From: Bacteroidota bacterium
Lineage (GTDB): Bacteria; Bacteroidota; Bacteroidia; Cytophagales; Cyclobacteriaceae
Length of the DNA stretch: 64,000 nucleotides
Reading direction: 5' to 3'
Assembly: GCA_023417065.1 (NCBI GenBank)
Contig: JAEZGH010000163.1
Coordinates: 62,001 to 126,000, forward strand
In this document: piece after piece, positions 53,313 through 61,783 of the stretch
Layout of the letters: the number at the start of each line of letters is the position of its first letter
Numbering within the stretch: position 1 is the first letter of the stretch
Made by a program: the position numbers and the translations under genes
The notes under the pieces: generated by a model
What the model was told of the DNA's origin: nothing
The model's input: only the letters and a program-made list of their open reading frames with translations
Databases searched by the model: none

Positions 53313-55352
53313 ATGAGAACATTTGCAAATAAATTAACGTGGTTCACACCCGTGCTATTGCTGGGGTGCATGCTGTTCCTCAGCTCGTGCGAGGATGAAG
53401 ATGATAAGAAATCGTCCGCCATCGTGCTGGAAAGCTTCGGACCTTCGGGCGTTCACCATGGCGATGAAATAAGTTTCATTGGGATGAACCTCGACCGGGT
53501 AACGTCTATCGTACTTCGTCCGGCAGTCGAAATCCCAAGCTCGGCGTTTAAGAGCCGCTCCAGTGACAGAATCGTAATAACAGTCCCTGAGGAAGCAGAA
53601 GCCGGCAAGGTGATTCTGAAGACACCGTCAGGAGACATTGAATCAAAAACGATCCTGAACTTCGAAGTTCCTGTTGTCATTACCAGTATCACGGAAGAAG
53701 TGAAACCAGGATCGATCCTTACCATTACCGGTGATAAGATCAACTGGATCGAACGCGTAGTGTTTGCCGGTGACATTGAAGTTGTTCAGGACGACTTCGT
53801 CAGCCAGACGCAAACGCAGCTTCAGATAACGGTGCCTTATGAGGCCCAGACCGGTTACCTCATCTTCTATACTGGTGGCACTAAGCCGCTGAGTTTTGGA
53901 TCGGAAGAACAACTTATTGTTACAGTTCCCAAAGTAACCGAGATCAGTCCAGCGGAAATTATTCACACCAATAACCTGACCATCAAAGGTAGCGACCTTG
54001 ATCTCATCACGTTGGTAGTGTTTGGAGGTGGTGCGGAAGTGGCAAGCGAAGACTTCGTAAGTCACTCAGCTGAGGAAATCGTCGTTGCAGTTCCTGCTAC
54101 GGCTACCAAGGGAATGGTGACGCTGAAACAGTCTTCACCGATCGATGTTGAAGCAGGTGAGTTGACCATTATTCTGCCCGCAGGTACATCGGTGTCTCCT
54201 TCTCCTGCTGTTCCCGGGACCGATGACATCACCATCACCGGTACCAATCTCTTGCTTGTGAAGACACTCTTGCTTCCTGGTAACGTTGAAGTCGCAGCGG
54301 AGAACTTCATCGCGCATAGCGATACCGAGATTAAACTTGCTTTCCCTGCGGGTGCAGGTCAGGGTGCTGTTGAGTTCATTACGATTCACGATTTCAGAGC
54401 ACCTCTCGGCGTAGTTGTAAGGGTACCTTCTACCGGATCTTTCCCTGTGCTTGATTACTATATCTACAAGGATGGATTGCAAGCAGGATGGCAGCAATAC
54501 GGTGGTTGGGGACACGTGAGCCAGGATTATGAAAATGAGGAGAATCCTGCAAATGGTTCCATGGCGATCAAGACTGTGTTCAACGATCCATGGGGGGCAG
54601 TACAGATCAACAATCAGAATGGACCGAATGTTTTTGCGGGCTACAACTACCTCGTATTCTATGTACACACCAATATGGATTCCGAAATTATTGTCCAGAT
54701 AGGCGAAAATGGCGATTACTATCCGCCTGCGTTTACAGGAAATAAGTACCACCAGATTGTGGTTCCTCTGGCAGACCTTCAGGGTGCAAATAATGTGACT
54801 GAACTGCGGATCAAGAACAATAACACAGACGCTCCGACGAACAACACCATCGTTTATATCGATGAAATCGGACTTACGATTGATCCTCCGATGGGATTGT
54901 TGCCGGAACTCGTAACGGTGTTCTATGACGATGAAATGAAGAGTCCGTTTGGTCTCGGTGGAGGCTGGGGCGGTTCATCTACCGATACCGAAAACATTGA
55001 GCAACAACGTCAGGGCGAGAAATCCATCAAGGCGGTGTTCGCAGGAGGTTTCAGCGGTGCGGCTCAGTTTGGTGCATGGGGCGGCCCGGCTCCGACAACC
55101 GCGGGCATGCAGTATTTTGCTTTCTCAATTTATGGGGGCGCTGGTACTGGCGGAAAAACGATTAATGTGAACATCAAACCTACTACTGACGGCGATGCTA
55201 CTACGGTAGAAGTAACTGTTGAGGAGGGCAAATGGAAAGATGTTCAGATTCCGCTGTCTGAGTTTGGAAGTCCTGCATCGATTGGAGAAATCCAGTTCCA
55301 GGACACTGACTGGACGGGAGCTGTTTATATCGACCACGTCGGATTAATGTAG
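53313..55352 (+). CDS. IPT/TIG-repeat glycan-binding lipoprotein with two C-terminal beta-sandwich domains
   Basis: The 679-residue surface lipoprotein has a signal ending in LFLSSC (Cys26). About four TIG/IPT domains follow, marked by repeats of 'V..I.P....GD.I.I.G.NL' (for example IHTNNLTIKGSDLDLITLVV and PGTDDITITGTNLLLVKTLL). Two C-terminal galactose-binding-like domains are similar to each other. The first has YIYKDGLQAGWQQYGGWGHV and ends IVYIDEIGL; the second has FYDDEMKSPFGLGGGWGGSS and ends AVYIDHVGL. The likely role is to hold polysaccharide at the cell surface for SusCD. It starts 10 bases after the previous stop and ends the operon. Confidence 0.85.
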   Translation: MRTFANKLTWFTPVLLLGCMLFLSSCEDEDDKKSSAIVLESFGPSGVHHGDEISFIGMNLDRVTSIVLRPAVEIPSSAFKSRSSDRIVITVPEEAEAGKVILKTPSGDIESKTILNFEVPVVITSITEEVKPGSILTITGDKINWIERVVFAGDIEVVQDDFVSQTQTQLQITVPYEAQTGYLIFYTGGTKPLSFGSEEQLIVTVPKVTEISPAEIIHTNNLTIKGSDLDLITLVVFGGGAEVASEDFVSHSAEEIVVAVPATATKGMVTLKQSSPIDVEAGELTIILPAGTSVSPSPAVPGTDDITITGTNLLLVKTLLLPGNVEVAAENFIAHSDTEIKLAFPAGAGQGAVEFITIHDFRAPLGVVVRVPSTGSFPVLDYYIYKDGLQAGWQQYGGWGHVSQDYENEENPANGSMAIKTVFNDPWGAVQINNQNGPNVFAGYNYLVFYVHTNMDSEIIVQIGENGDYYPPAFTGNKYHQIVVPLADLQGANNVTELRIKNNNTDAPTNNTIVYIDEIGLTIDPPMGLLPELVTVFYDDEMKSPFGLGGGWGGSSTDTENIEQQRQGEKSIKAVFAGGFSGAAQFGAWGGPAPTTAGMQYFAFSIYGGAGTGGKTINVNIKPTTDGDATTVEVTVEEGKWKDVQIPLSEFGSPASIGEIQFQDTDWTGAVYIDHVGLM

Positions 55353-55376
55353 CTTTTGTTTGGGTTTTTCATAGAG

Positions 55377-55408
55377 GCCGTCCCGCGATTTGCGGGGCGG
55401 CTTTTTTT
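55377..55408 (+). terminator. Intrinsic terminator of the susCD operon
   Basis: GCCGTCCCGC (55377-55386) pairs with GCGGGGCGGC (55392-55401), with one G-U wobble and a 5-base loop, followed by T7. It lies 24 bases after the last gene of the operon. Confidence 0.93.
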
Positions 55409-55511
55409 ATGGGTAGTTCGTGAACGCACTGCCGAAAGTCATGGTATCAACAGCCCTCCGTGTCCCAGCCTGCTGCCTCGGATTTAACTCATTCCGGATA
55501 GTGTTCCGATT

Positions 55512-55549
55512 TTCATCCTCCGTTCATCCTCCGTTCATCCTCCGTTCAT
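55512..55549 (+). repeat. 11-nt tandem repeat, unit TTCATCCTCCG
   Basis: Three exact copies (55512-55522, 55523-55533, 55534-55544) and a partial fourth (TTCAT). The pyrimidine-rich strand is the plus strand. Confidence 0.9.
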
Positions 55550-55644
55550 TGTATAGTCTTGTATGCCGTGAAATTGATCGGGAAACGAATGCCCCGCGTC
55601 TCCCGGAAGGGTGGATAATGCAGTCAGCTTGACGGATCAGTCAG

Positions 55645-55677
55645 GTGGTCAGATTTGCCAGCCTGACGCCTGACCAC
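55645..55677. repeat. Inverted repeat GTGGTCAG / CTGACCAC
   Basis: Perfect 8-base arms at 55645-55652 and 55670-55677 are separated by 17 bases. There is no T-run. It could be an operator or chance. Confidence 0.4.
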
Positions 55678-55778
55678 TACCTCATTCCAAAACAAAAATT
55701 TTGGCCGGTCATGGTCATGACATGAATTCCCAATGCCCTGTCCGGGTATTACCCATATATAAGCCGTACCTTATAGGT

Positions 55779-55838
55779 ACAGCTTATATACGGGATATAT
55801 ACAGCTTATATACAGCTTATATACAGGTTATATACAGG
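55779..55838 (+). repeat. 11-nt AT-rich tandem repeat, unit ACAGCTTATAT
   Basis: Five head-to-tail units are present: ACAGCTTATAT, ACGGGATATAT, ACAGCTTATAT, ACAGCTTATAT, ACAGGTTATAT, then ACAGG. The period is close to one helical turn, so the AT-rich halves face the same side of the DNA. It lies about 500 bases before the GH3 gene in a 984-base gap. Apart from the items listed, I see nothing else in that gap. Confidence 0.9.
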
Positions 55839-56135
55839 ACTAAATTAATGTTTTAACATGCAATACAGACGCGAATGAAGTTGCCGTGAGGATGCACAAC
55901 GATCCACGAATGCTAAGCGGTCTTATCGGCTAATGCTACGGCATAGACTTGCGTCGACACCTCATGTAAAACAAATCAGCCCCACTTTTGAAACATTTGA
56001 TGACCATCATGGAACAGTCAGTGTCTTTGATGCATTGCTTCCATCCCTAATTTTGTGATGCTGTCGATATGAAGCTCTCTTCTTGAATCGGCGCTTTATC
56101 AAAACAAAGTTCAAACGCCCAATACAGCCTGACAC

Positions 56136-56297
56136 ATGAAATTTATCGATGAGCGTGATCTCCGGAAATCCGATCAAAAGTCACGCGCATTTTATGACAA
56201 GTGTCTGTACAATTCCGGAAATGACTTCGTAACTCAGCGTTTGTTTGCCGCCACCGGTGATTCCCGGTTTTCCGGTGTGACCAGTAATGCCATCTGA
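56136..56297 (+). CDS. Possible 53-residue ORF upstream of GH3, doubtful
   Basis: The frame encodes MKFIDERDLRKSDQKSRAFY and continues to a stop codon 39 bases before the GH3 start. There is no signal peptide, membrane segment or recognised motif, and no promoter match. The composition is plausible for a protein but does not prove coding. Confidence 0.22.
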   Translation: MKFIDERDLRKSDQKSRAFYDKCLYNSGNDFVTQRLFAATGDSRFSGVTSNAI

Positions 56298-56336
56298 CGA
56301 CCCATTCAAAACAACCAGAACAATAATTTTCAACCT

Positions 56337-58493
56337 ATGATCAAAAGCCTGACAAAACTGATTCCGGTAATTGCCGCGATCGTTTTTTATTCCTGCTCAA
56401 CGCCAGAGAAGGCAGCGACGTCCAACGCGGTCGAGAACCGTATCGATTCGCTAATCGCCCTGATGACTATTGAAGAAAAAGTTGCCATGATTCACGCGGA
56501 GTCATCGTTTACTTCCGGTGGAGTGGAACGCCTCGGTATTCCTTCGTGGAAGATGTCCGATGGACCTCACGGCGTCCGCAAAGAACACGGTACTGACTAC
56601 ATCCCCGATGAAGGCGTTGCTGACTCGGTAACATACCTGCCGGTAGGCGTTACACTGGCATCGACGTGGAATCCCGACCTGGGCTATGCCTACGGTAAAG
56701 TACTTGGTGCGGAGGCAAATGCACGGGGTAAAGACGTGATCCTCGGCCCCGGAGTGAACATCATTCGCACACCTCTCAATGGCCGGAACTTCGAATACCT
56801 TAGCGAAGACCCGTTCCTTGCCAGCAAGATGGTGGTAGGATACGTTAAGGGTGTGCAGGACCAGGGAGTGTCGACAAGTGTGAAACACTATGCAGCGAAT
56901 AACCAGGAAATTGAACGCAATTCCATCAATGTTGAAATGAGTGAGCGTGCCCTGCGTGAAATTTATCTTCCCGCATTTCGCGCTGCCGTTCAGGAGGGCG
57001 ATGCGAACACCGTAATGGGCTCGTACAACAAGTTTCGCGGACAATTTGCTACGCACAACGATTACCTGGTCAACACTATCCTCAAAGGCGAATGGGGATT
57101 CAAAGGAGTTCTCATGAGCGACTGGGGCGCAGTCCACAATACGATGGAAGCCATTAACAATGGCACGGACCTCGAAATGGGTACTGACCTGGCATTGGGG
57201 CCGAACCCTGACTATGGCAAGTTCTTCCTTGGTGATACCGTAATAAGCCTTGTCAAGGGCGGTCAGGTCGATGAGAAGATCATCGACGACAAAGTGCGCC
57301 GCATTCTGCGCATCATGTTCAAGACACACATGTTCGGAAAACGCCCTGCAGGATCATTGAATACCTCAGAGCACCAGTCCACCGCGCTTAAGGTTGCTGA
57401 AGAAGGTATTGTCCTGTTGAAGAATGACAACGTACTGCCATTGTCAGGCGTACGAAGTATTGCCGTGATAGGTGCAAATGCAGATCAGAAACATGCCGGC
57501 GCAGGCGGAAGCTCGCAGGTGAATGCAAAATACGAAGTGACTGCGCTGGAGGGGATACGCAAGCTTGCAGACGAAAACATCAAAGTGTCATATGCGCCGG
57601 GATATGTGATCTCGAAAGACGGCAAAGCAGATCCCAAATTAATACAGGAAGCTTCGCGTCTGGCTGCAATGTCGGATATGGTAGTTTATGTCGGAGGTTG
57701 GATCCATGGATTTTCTGATGCTTGGAATGATAACGCGTTCGATTCGGAAAGTGTAGACAAACCATCGATGAAGCTGCCCTTTGAACAGGATCGCCTGATT
57801 GCTGAAATCCAGAAAGCCAATCCCAATAACGTAGTCGTGTTGTATGGTGGTGCTGCCACAGACATGACACCGTGGAATACAAATGCAAAGGCCGTTATTC
57901 AGGCATGGTATCCCGGTATGGAAGGAGGTACAGCCCTGGCGAATATTATCTTCGGTAAGACAAATCCTTCGGGGAAATTGCCCATGACATTCCCTAAAAA
58001 GCTTGAGGATTCGCCGGCCCATGCCATTGGTGAATACCCGGGAAAAGGCGGCGTTGTTAATTACAACGAAGGATTGCTGGTTGGATATCGCTACTTCGAT
58101 ACGAAGAATGTTGAACCGCTATATGCCTTTGGCCATGGACTGTCGTACACGACCTTTGAGATGGAGAACCTGAGAGTGACCACGGGTGAGCGAAGGGCGA
58201 CTGTTCGTGTTACAGTGAAAAATACCGGCAAGATTGCGGGAGCGGAAGTGGTGCAGGTGTATGTGAAAGACAACGAGGCTTCGCTGGAACGTCCTGAAAA
58301 GGAACTTAAGGGATTCTCCAAACTGTTCCTGCAGCCCGGTGAATCCAAAGAAGTTGAAATCGAGTTGCCGGAATCCGCCTTCCAGTTTTTCGATGACAAA
58401 AAAATGCAATGGGTACTTGAACCTGGCACGTTCACCATCAAGGTTGGAAACTCGTCTGCAAATATTTTACTTGAGGAACAAATATCGTTGTAG
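56337..58493 (+). CDS. GH3 beta-glucosidase-type lipoprotein
   Basis: This predicted exo-acting beta-glycosidase cleaves glucosyl (or xylosyl) residues from oligosaccharides brought in or trimmed by the adjacent operon. The 718-residue protein has a lipoprotein signal ending in VFYSC (Cys20). The GH3 barrel has SDGPHGVRKEHGTDY, FEYLSEDPFLASKMV and VKHYAANNQEIERN, with nucleophile Asp262 in VLMSDWGAVH. A GH3 C-terminal domain and a fibronectin-like domain (LERPEKELKGFSKLFLQPGE) complete it. It is 984 bases from the susCD operon and bounded by its own terminator, so it is a separate transcript. Confidence 0.93.
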   Translation: MIKSLTKLIPVIAAIVFYSCSTPEKAATSNAVENRIDSLIALMTIEEKVAMIHAESSFTSGGVERLGIPSWKMSDGPHGVRKEHGTDYIPDEGVADSVTYLPVGVTLASTWNPDLGYAYGKVLGAEANARGKDVILGPGVNIIRTPLNGRNFEYLSEDPFLASKMVVGYVKGVQDQGVSTSVKHYAANNQEIERNSINVEMSERALREIYLPAFRAAVQEGDANTVMGSYNKFRGQFATHNDYLVNTILKGEWGFKGVLMSDWGAVHNTMEAINNGTDLEMGTDLALGPNPDYGKFFLGDTVISLVKGGQVDEKIIDDKVRRILRIMFKTHMFGKRPAGSLNTSEHQSTALKVAEEGIVLLKNDNVLPLSGVRSIAVIGANADQKHAGAGGSSQVNAKYEVTALEGIRKLADENIKVSYAPGYVISKDGKADPKLIQEASRLAAMSDMVVYVGGWIHGFSDAWNDNAFDSESVDKPSMKLPFEQDRLIAEIQKANPNNVVVLYGGAATDMTPWNTNAKAVIQAWYPGMEGGTALANIIFGKTNPSGKLPMTFPKKLEDSPAHAIGEYPGKGGVVNYNEGLLVGYRYFDTKNVEPLYAFGHGLSYTTFEMENLRVTTGERRATVRVTVKNTGKIAGAEVVQVYVKDNEASLERPEKELKGFSKLFLQPGESKEVEIELPESAFQFFDDKKMQWVLEPGTFTIKVGNSSANILLEEQISL

Positions 58494-58515
58494 GAAATCC
58501 CATACCAAACAAGGG

Positions 58516-58545
58516 AGGCCGCCTGAATAGGGTGGCCTTTTTTTT
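58516..58545 (+). terminator. Intrinsic terminator after GH3
   Basis: AGGCCGCC (58516-58523) pairs with GGTGGCCT (58531-58538), with one G-U wobble, followed by T8. Confidence 0.9.
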
Positions 58546-58621
58546 GAATAAAGGTGTACCGGATGGGGCAACTTGCATAAGCCCCGTTAATTGATAAACT
58601 TGTAGTGAATAAATACACCTA

Positions 58622-59428
58622 ATGGAAGTACTTAAAGACCTTCGACTTGCCGTTCTCATCGACGCAGATAACGTACCCTATTCCCAGGTTCAGGCCATGC
58701 TTCAGGAAATCGCGAAGTACGGGACGCCGACGTTCAAGCGCATCTATGCGGACTGGACTAAGCCGACGGTCTCCGGATGGAAGACCAAACTTCTGGAGCA
58801 TGCGATTACTCCGGTGCAACAGTACAGCTATACGACGGGCAAGAACTCTTCGGATTCTGCGCTTATCATCGACGCTATGGATATCCTTTATACAGGCAGG
58901 GTCGATGGCTTCTGCATTGTTTCCAGCGACAGCGATTTCACGCGGTTGGCGACACGTCTTCGTGAGGCCGGGATGAAAGTCTTTGGCATTGGCGAGAAGA
59001 AAACACCTCTCGCATTCATATCCGCCTGTGACAAATTCATTTATATAGAGATCCTCAAGGGCAACGGCGAGAACAAGAAGAAACCGCAGGCGTCGACTGC
59101 GCGGAAGAAAAGCCCGCAGAAACGCGCCAAGGAGGAACCTGTTGAGACAGCAAATGCCGCCGATACGATGGACAACATCAACTGGGAACTGGTAAATCTC
59201 ATCGAAACATCTATCAATGACCTCGCTGACGAAAGTGGTTGGGTTTTCCTGGGTGACCTTGGCAACCTCCTGTTAAAGAAAAAGCCCGACTTTGACCCTC
59301 GTAATTTCGGTTTCAAGAAGCTGGTATCGCTGATCGAAAGTTTAAATCAGTTCGAGGTGAACAAAGAAAGCTCGGGGAAGGGAAATATCTCGCACGTCTA
59401 TGTGCGCAATAAACAGCTGGCAAGCTGA
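58622..59428 (+). CDS. NYN-domain putative ribonuclease with C-terminal LOTUS/OST-HTH-like domain
   Basis: The 268-residue soluble protein has a PIN-like NYN nuclease fold: LAVLIDADNVPYSQVQ with the first acidic pair, then KNSSDSALIIDAMDILY and CIVSSDSDFTRLATRLRE with further acidic metal ligands. A Lys-rich linker (about residues 148-175) leads to a C-terminal module, WELVNLIETSINDLADESGW to SLIESLNQFEVNKE. That module has the length and pattern of a LOTUS/OST-HTH RNA-binding domain. The family resembles LabA/DUF88 proteins. The likely activity is RNA cleavage or RNA-linked regulation, and the target is unknown. It is monocistronic. Confidence 0.88.
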   Translation: MEVLKDLRLAVLIDADNVPYSQVQAMLQEIAKYGTPTFKRIYADWTKPTVSGWKTKLLEHAITPVQQYSYTTGKNSSDSALIIDAMDILYTGRVDGFCIVSSDSDFTRLATRLREAGMKVFGIGEKKTPLAFISACDKFIYIEILKGNGENKKKPQASTARKKSPQKRAKEEPVETANAADTMDNINWELVNLIETSINDLADESGWVFLGDLGNLLLKKKPDFDPRNFGFKKLVSLIESLNQFEVNKESSGKGNISHVYVRNKQLAS

Positions 59429-59510
59429 CCGCCGGTAACAAAGCCCTTAATTATCTGGTGATAATCATCTAAATTCGGGACGTCGCCGATAATTAAAACC
59501 TTTTTCTTCC

Positions 59511-60413
59511 ATGAATACAACCAACACAACGACGTCATCCAGAAGGGATGTTCTGAAGAAACTGGCAGGTTCAGCTGCCGTTACCATGGCAGGCTTATCC
59601 CTGTCGGAACGAGTTGCCGCCGCAGAGGCAGTACTGGAGAACAACCTGAAGGGGAAGATCAACCATTCCGTATGCCGCTGGTGCTATCAGGATATACCTT
59701 TTGAGGATTTATGTAAAGCTGCCAAAAATATTGGGATTGCTTCAATCGAACTGGTCGGGCCCGAGGAATGGCCTGTCATGCAGAAGTATGGGTTGACGGC
59801 CGCATTGCCCTGGGGCGCGGGAAAAGGTATCACGGAAGGATTCAACAACCCTGCCTTCCATTCGGAATTGATTGAAAGTTACGAAGCGATGATTCCGAAA
59901 GTTGCCGCGGCAGGTTACAGCCAGATCATTTGTTTCTCAGGTAATCGCAATGGCCTTGATGATGAGAAGGGTATCGAAAACTGCGCCATCGGCTTGAAGA
60001 AGCTTATGCCCATTGCAGAAAAACACAAGGTCACCCTGGTCATGGAGCTGCTGAACAGCAAGGTGGATCACCACGATTATCAATGCGATCATACCGAATG
60101 GGGCGTTGCGCTCTGTGAAAAGATCGGCTCTGAACGTTTCAAGTTGCTATACGATATTTATCATATGCAGATCATGGAAGGTGACGTGATCGCCACGATC
60201 CGCAAGTACCACAAATATATCTCGCATTATCATACGGGCGGAGTACCCGGGCGGAACGAGATTGATGACACGCAGGAGTTAAATTATCCCGCGATCATGA
60301 AAGCAATCCTCGAAACAGGGTTCAAGGGATTTGTCGCGCAGGAATTTATTCCTAAACGCGAAGACAAAATTGCGTCGCTGAAGCAAGGCGTTCAGATCTG
60401 CGATGTGGCATAA
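59511..60413 (+). CDS. Tat-exported sugar phosphate isomerase/epimerase-like TIM-barrel protein
   Basis: The 300-residue protein belongs to the xylose isomerase-like TIM barrel superfamily and is closest in pattern to hydroxypyruvate isomerase-like proteins. The N-terminus has the twin-arginine motif SSRRDVLKKLAG followed by a weakly hydrophobic stretch and AAA, so it should be exported folded. Metal and substrate residues are visible in TLVMELLNSKVDHHDY (Glu), LLYDIYHMQIMEGD (Asp, His), YISHYHTGGVPGRNE and GFVAQEFIP (Glu). The substrate is unknown. It may act on sugars released by the nearby GH3 and GH31, but it has its own terminator and no visible operon partner. Confidence 0.85.
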   Translation: MNTTNTTTSSRRDVLKKLAGSAAVTMAGLSLSERVAAAEAVLENNLKGKINHSVCRWCYQDIPFEDLCKAAKNIGIASIELVGPEEWPVMQKYGLTAALPWGAGKGITEGFNNPAFHSELIESYEAMIPKVAAAGYSQIICFSGNRNGLDDEKGIENCAIGLKKLMPIAEKHKVTLVMELLNSKVDHHDYQCDHTEWGVALCEKIGSERFKLLYDIYHMQIMEGDVIATIRKYHKYISHYHTGGVPGRNEIDDTQELNYPAIMKAILETGFKGFVAQEFIPKREDKIASLKQGVQICDVA

Positions 60414-60437
60414 CTATCGCTGATTGAATTAATTAAG

Positions 60438-60469
60438 ATGGGAGACCCCGCGAGGAGGTTTCCCATTTT
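60438..60469. terminator. Terminator between convergent genes
   Basis: ATGGGAGACC (60438-60447) pairs with GGTTTCCCAT (60457-60466) through one G-U wobble, followed by TTTTGTTTT. It lies between the isomerase-like gene and the convergent AI-2E-family gene. Confidence 0.8.
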
Positions 60470-60472
60470 GTT

Positions 60473-61573
60473 TTATGCGACTTCACTTGGTTTCTTCTGG
60501 AACCGCTCCCGTATACGGAGCACGATGTTCTTTTTGTCGCGTCCGTTGGAGTCGCCGATGATATATCCCAGCGGTTTCAGACTTTCAACGTGGTCGAATA
60601 TAATTTTCAGAATTCCCATTATCGGTAGAAACAGGATCATCCCGGCCACACCCCAGATTATTCCACCGATGATAATACTTACGATGCTTGCAAACGCGCT
60701 AAGGTTTACCTCTCCGCCTACGACATTGGGTTCAATGAAATAGTTGTCAATAGTTTGAATAAGGATGATGGAGCCGCCTACCATCAAAGCAGGATGGATG
60801 GTAGGCTCGGTAGTTAAGGCCACCAGGAATGGGAAGAGCCCGCCGAGGGTAGTGCCCACATACGGAATTATCGTAAGCAATGCCGCAATCCCGGCAAGGA
60901 TAACCGCATTTTCGAGTCCGATAAAGGCTAGCGCAATGGAATACAGTGTCGTAAGAATGATAACTGAAATGGCACGTCCCGTAAGATACTTTTGTCCGAC
61001 GAGGGCAACCTTACCGACAATGTTTTTCACCTTATCCGGATCCTCATCATGAAAGATGCGGACAAAAAATGTTTCATACTTTTCCTTATTGTAAATGAAC
61101 AGGAATGTGTAGACGAGCATTAGCACCATCGTCCCCAGCGTTGAGGTGAAGCTGGTAAGTATCGTTCTGGCCAGGCCACCGTTTTCTTCCCCTTGCACTT
61201 GTTCCTTCGCGATAGTCTCCTGAGCCTTTCGCGGAATGTTGAACTTGTCTTCAATGAATGACTGAAGTTCCCACAGAAGGTCCCGTGTTTTCACCTTTAT
61301 GGCGGCAAGGTCCTCCATAAAAGAATTGATCTGGGCGATGATGACGGAAAAGATAGCTACAATGGCAACAACGAGTATCAGGATGCAGATCGCTGTCGAG
61401 ACTGCGCGATGCAAACCTTTGTCATCCAGTCGCTGGCAAACAGGCGCCATTAGCATCGCAAGCATTGCGCCCAGCATGAGGGGCACCAGCACGGGCTTTC
61501 CGAAGTACAGAGTAACAACGATGAGTACAAAGAACAGAAGCTGTTGGTTAACTCTTGAAAGAATATCGTTCAT
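60473..61573 (-). CDS. AI-2E-family (PerM/YdiK-like) membrane transporter
   Basis: The 366-residue polytopic membrane protein has about eight membrane segments. The first pair is FVLIVVTLYFGKPVLVPLML and AVSTAICILILVVAIVAIFS. An extracytoplasmic coiled segment follows (MEDLAAIKVKTRDLLWELQS), and the C-terminal conserved block is LLTIIPYVGTTLGGLFPFL with NYFIEPNVVGGEVNL. The family was named for a proposed autoinducer-2 exporter, but members also act as Na+/H+ antiporters, so the substrate is open. It is transcribed divergently from the TamB-like gene. Confidence 0.9.
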   Translation of the reverse strand: MNDILSRVNQQLLFFVLIVVTLYFGKPVLVPLMLGAMLAMLMAPVCQRLDDKGLHRAVSTAICILILVVAIVAIFSVIIAQINSFMEDLAAIKVKTRDLLWELQSFIEDKFNIPRKAQETIAKEQVQGEENGGLARTILTSFTSTLGTMVLMLVYTFLFIYNKEKYETFFVRIFHDEDPDKVKNIVGKVALVGQKYLTGRAISVIILTTLYSIALAFIGLENAVILAGIAALLTIIPYVGTTLGGLFPFLVALTTEPTIHPALMVGGSIILIQTIDNYFIEPNVVGGEVNLSAFASIVSIIIGGIIWGVAGMILFLPIMGILKIIFDHVESLKPLGYIIGDSNGRDKKNIVLRIRERFQKKPSEVA

Positions 61574-61670
61574 TAAAAGTCTTTTCTCGTCGTAAATACA
61601 AATTAAGAACCCGTCATCCGGCTCATAACTTTAACAAAAGGAGCAGCTAAACAAAGATTTTGTGGATGAA

Positions 61671-61712
61671 CGTTAAGTATTATCTTAACGGGGATGTGTA
61701 CAATTATACACA
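61671..61712. repeat. Two consecutive short palindromes in a divergent intergenic region
   Basis: CGTTAAG (61671-61677) and CTTAACG (61684-61690) flank 6 bases. TGTGTA (61695-61700) and TACACA (61707-61712) also flank 6 bases. They lie in the 210-base gap between the divergent AI-2E and TamB-like genes and have no T-run, which fits operators better than terminators. Confidence 0.5.
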
Positions 61713-61783
61713 AGTGCAGGGCGTTTTTCCGATCCTGAAATCCGGAAGATGGCATTACTTTATTACTATGAAGGTTTCTGAAA

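Noticed and set aside
55420..55632. A 70-residue frame after the susCD operon
   Set aside because: It is read through the 11-nt tandem array and starts just after a terminator. No motif or promoter supports it.
55779..55838. CRISPR array considered for the AT-rich repeats
   Set aside because: The 11-nt units are directly adjacent with no spacers and there are no cas genes. It is a simple tandem repeat.
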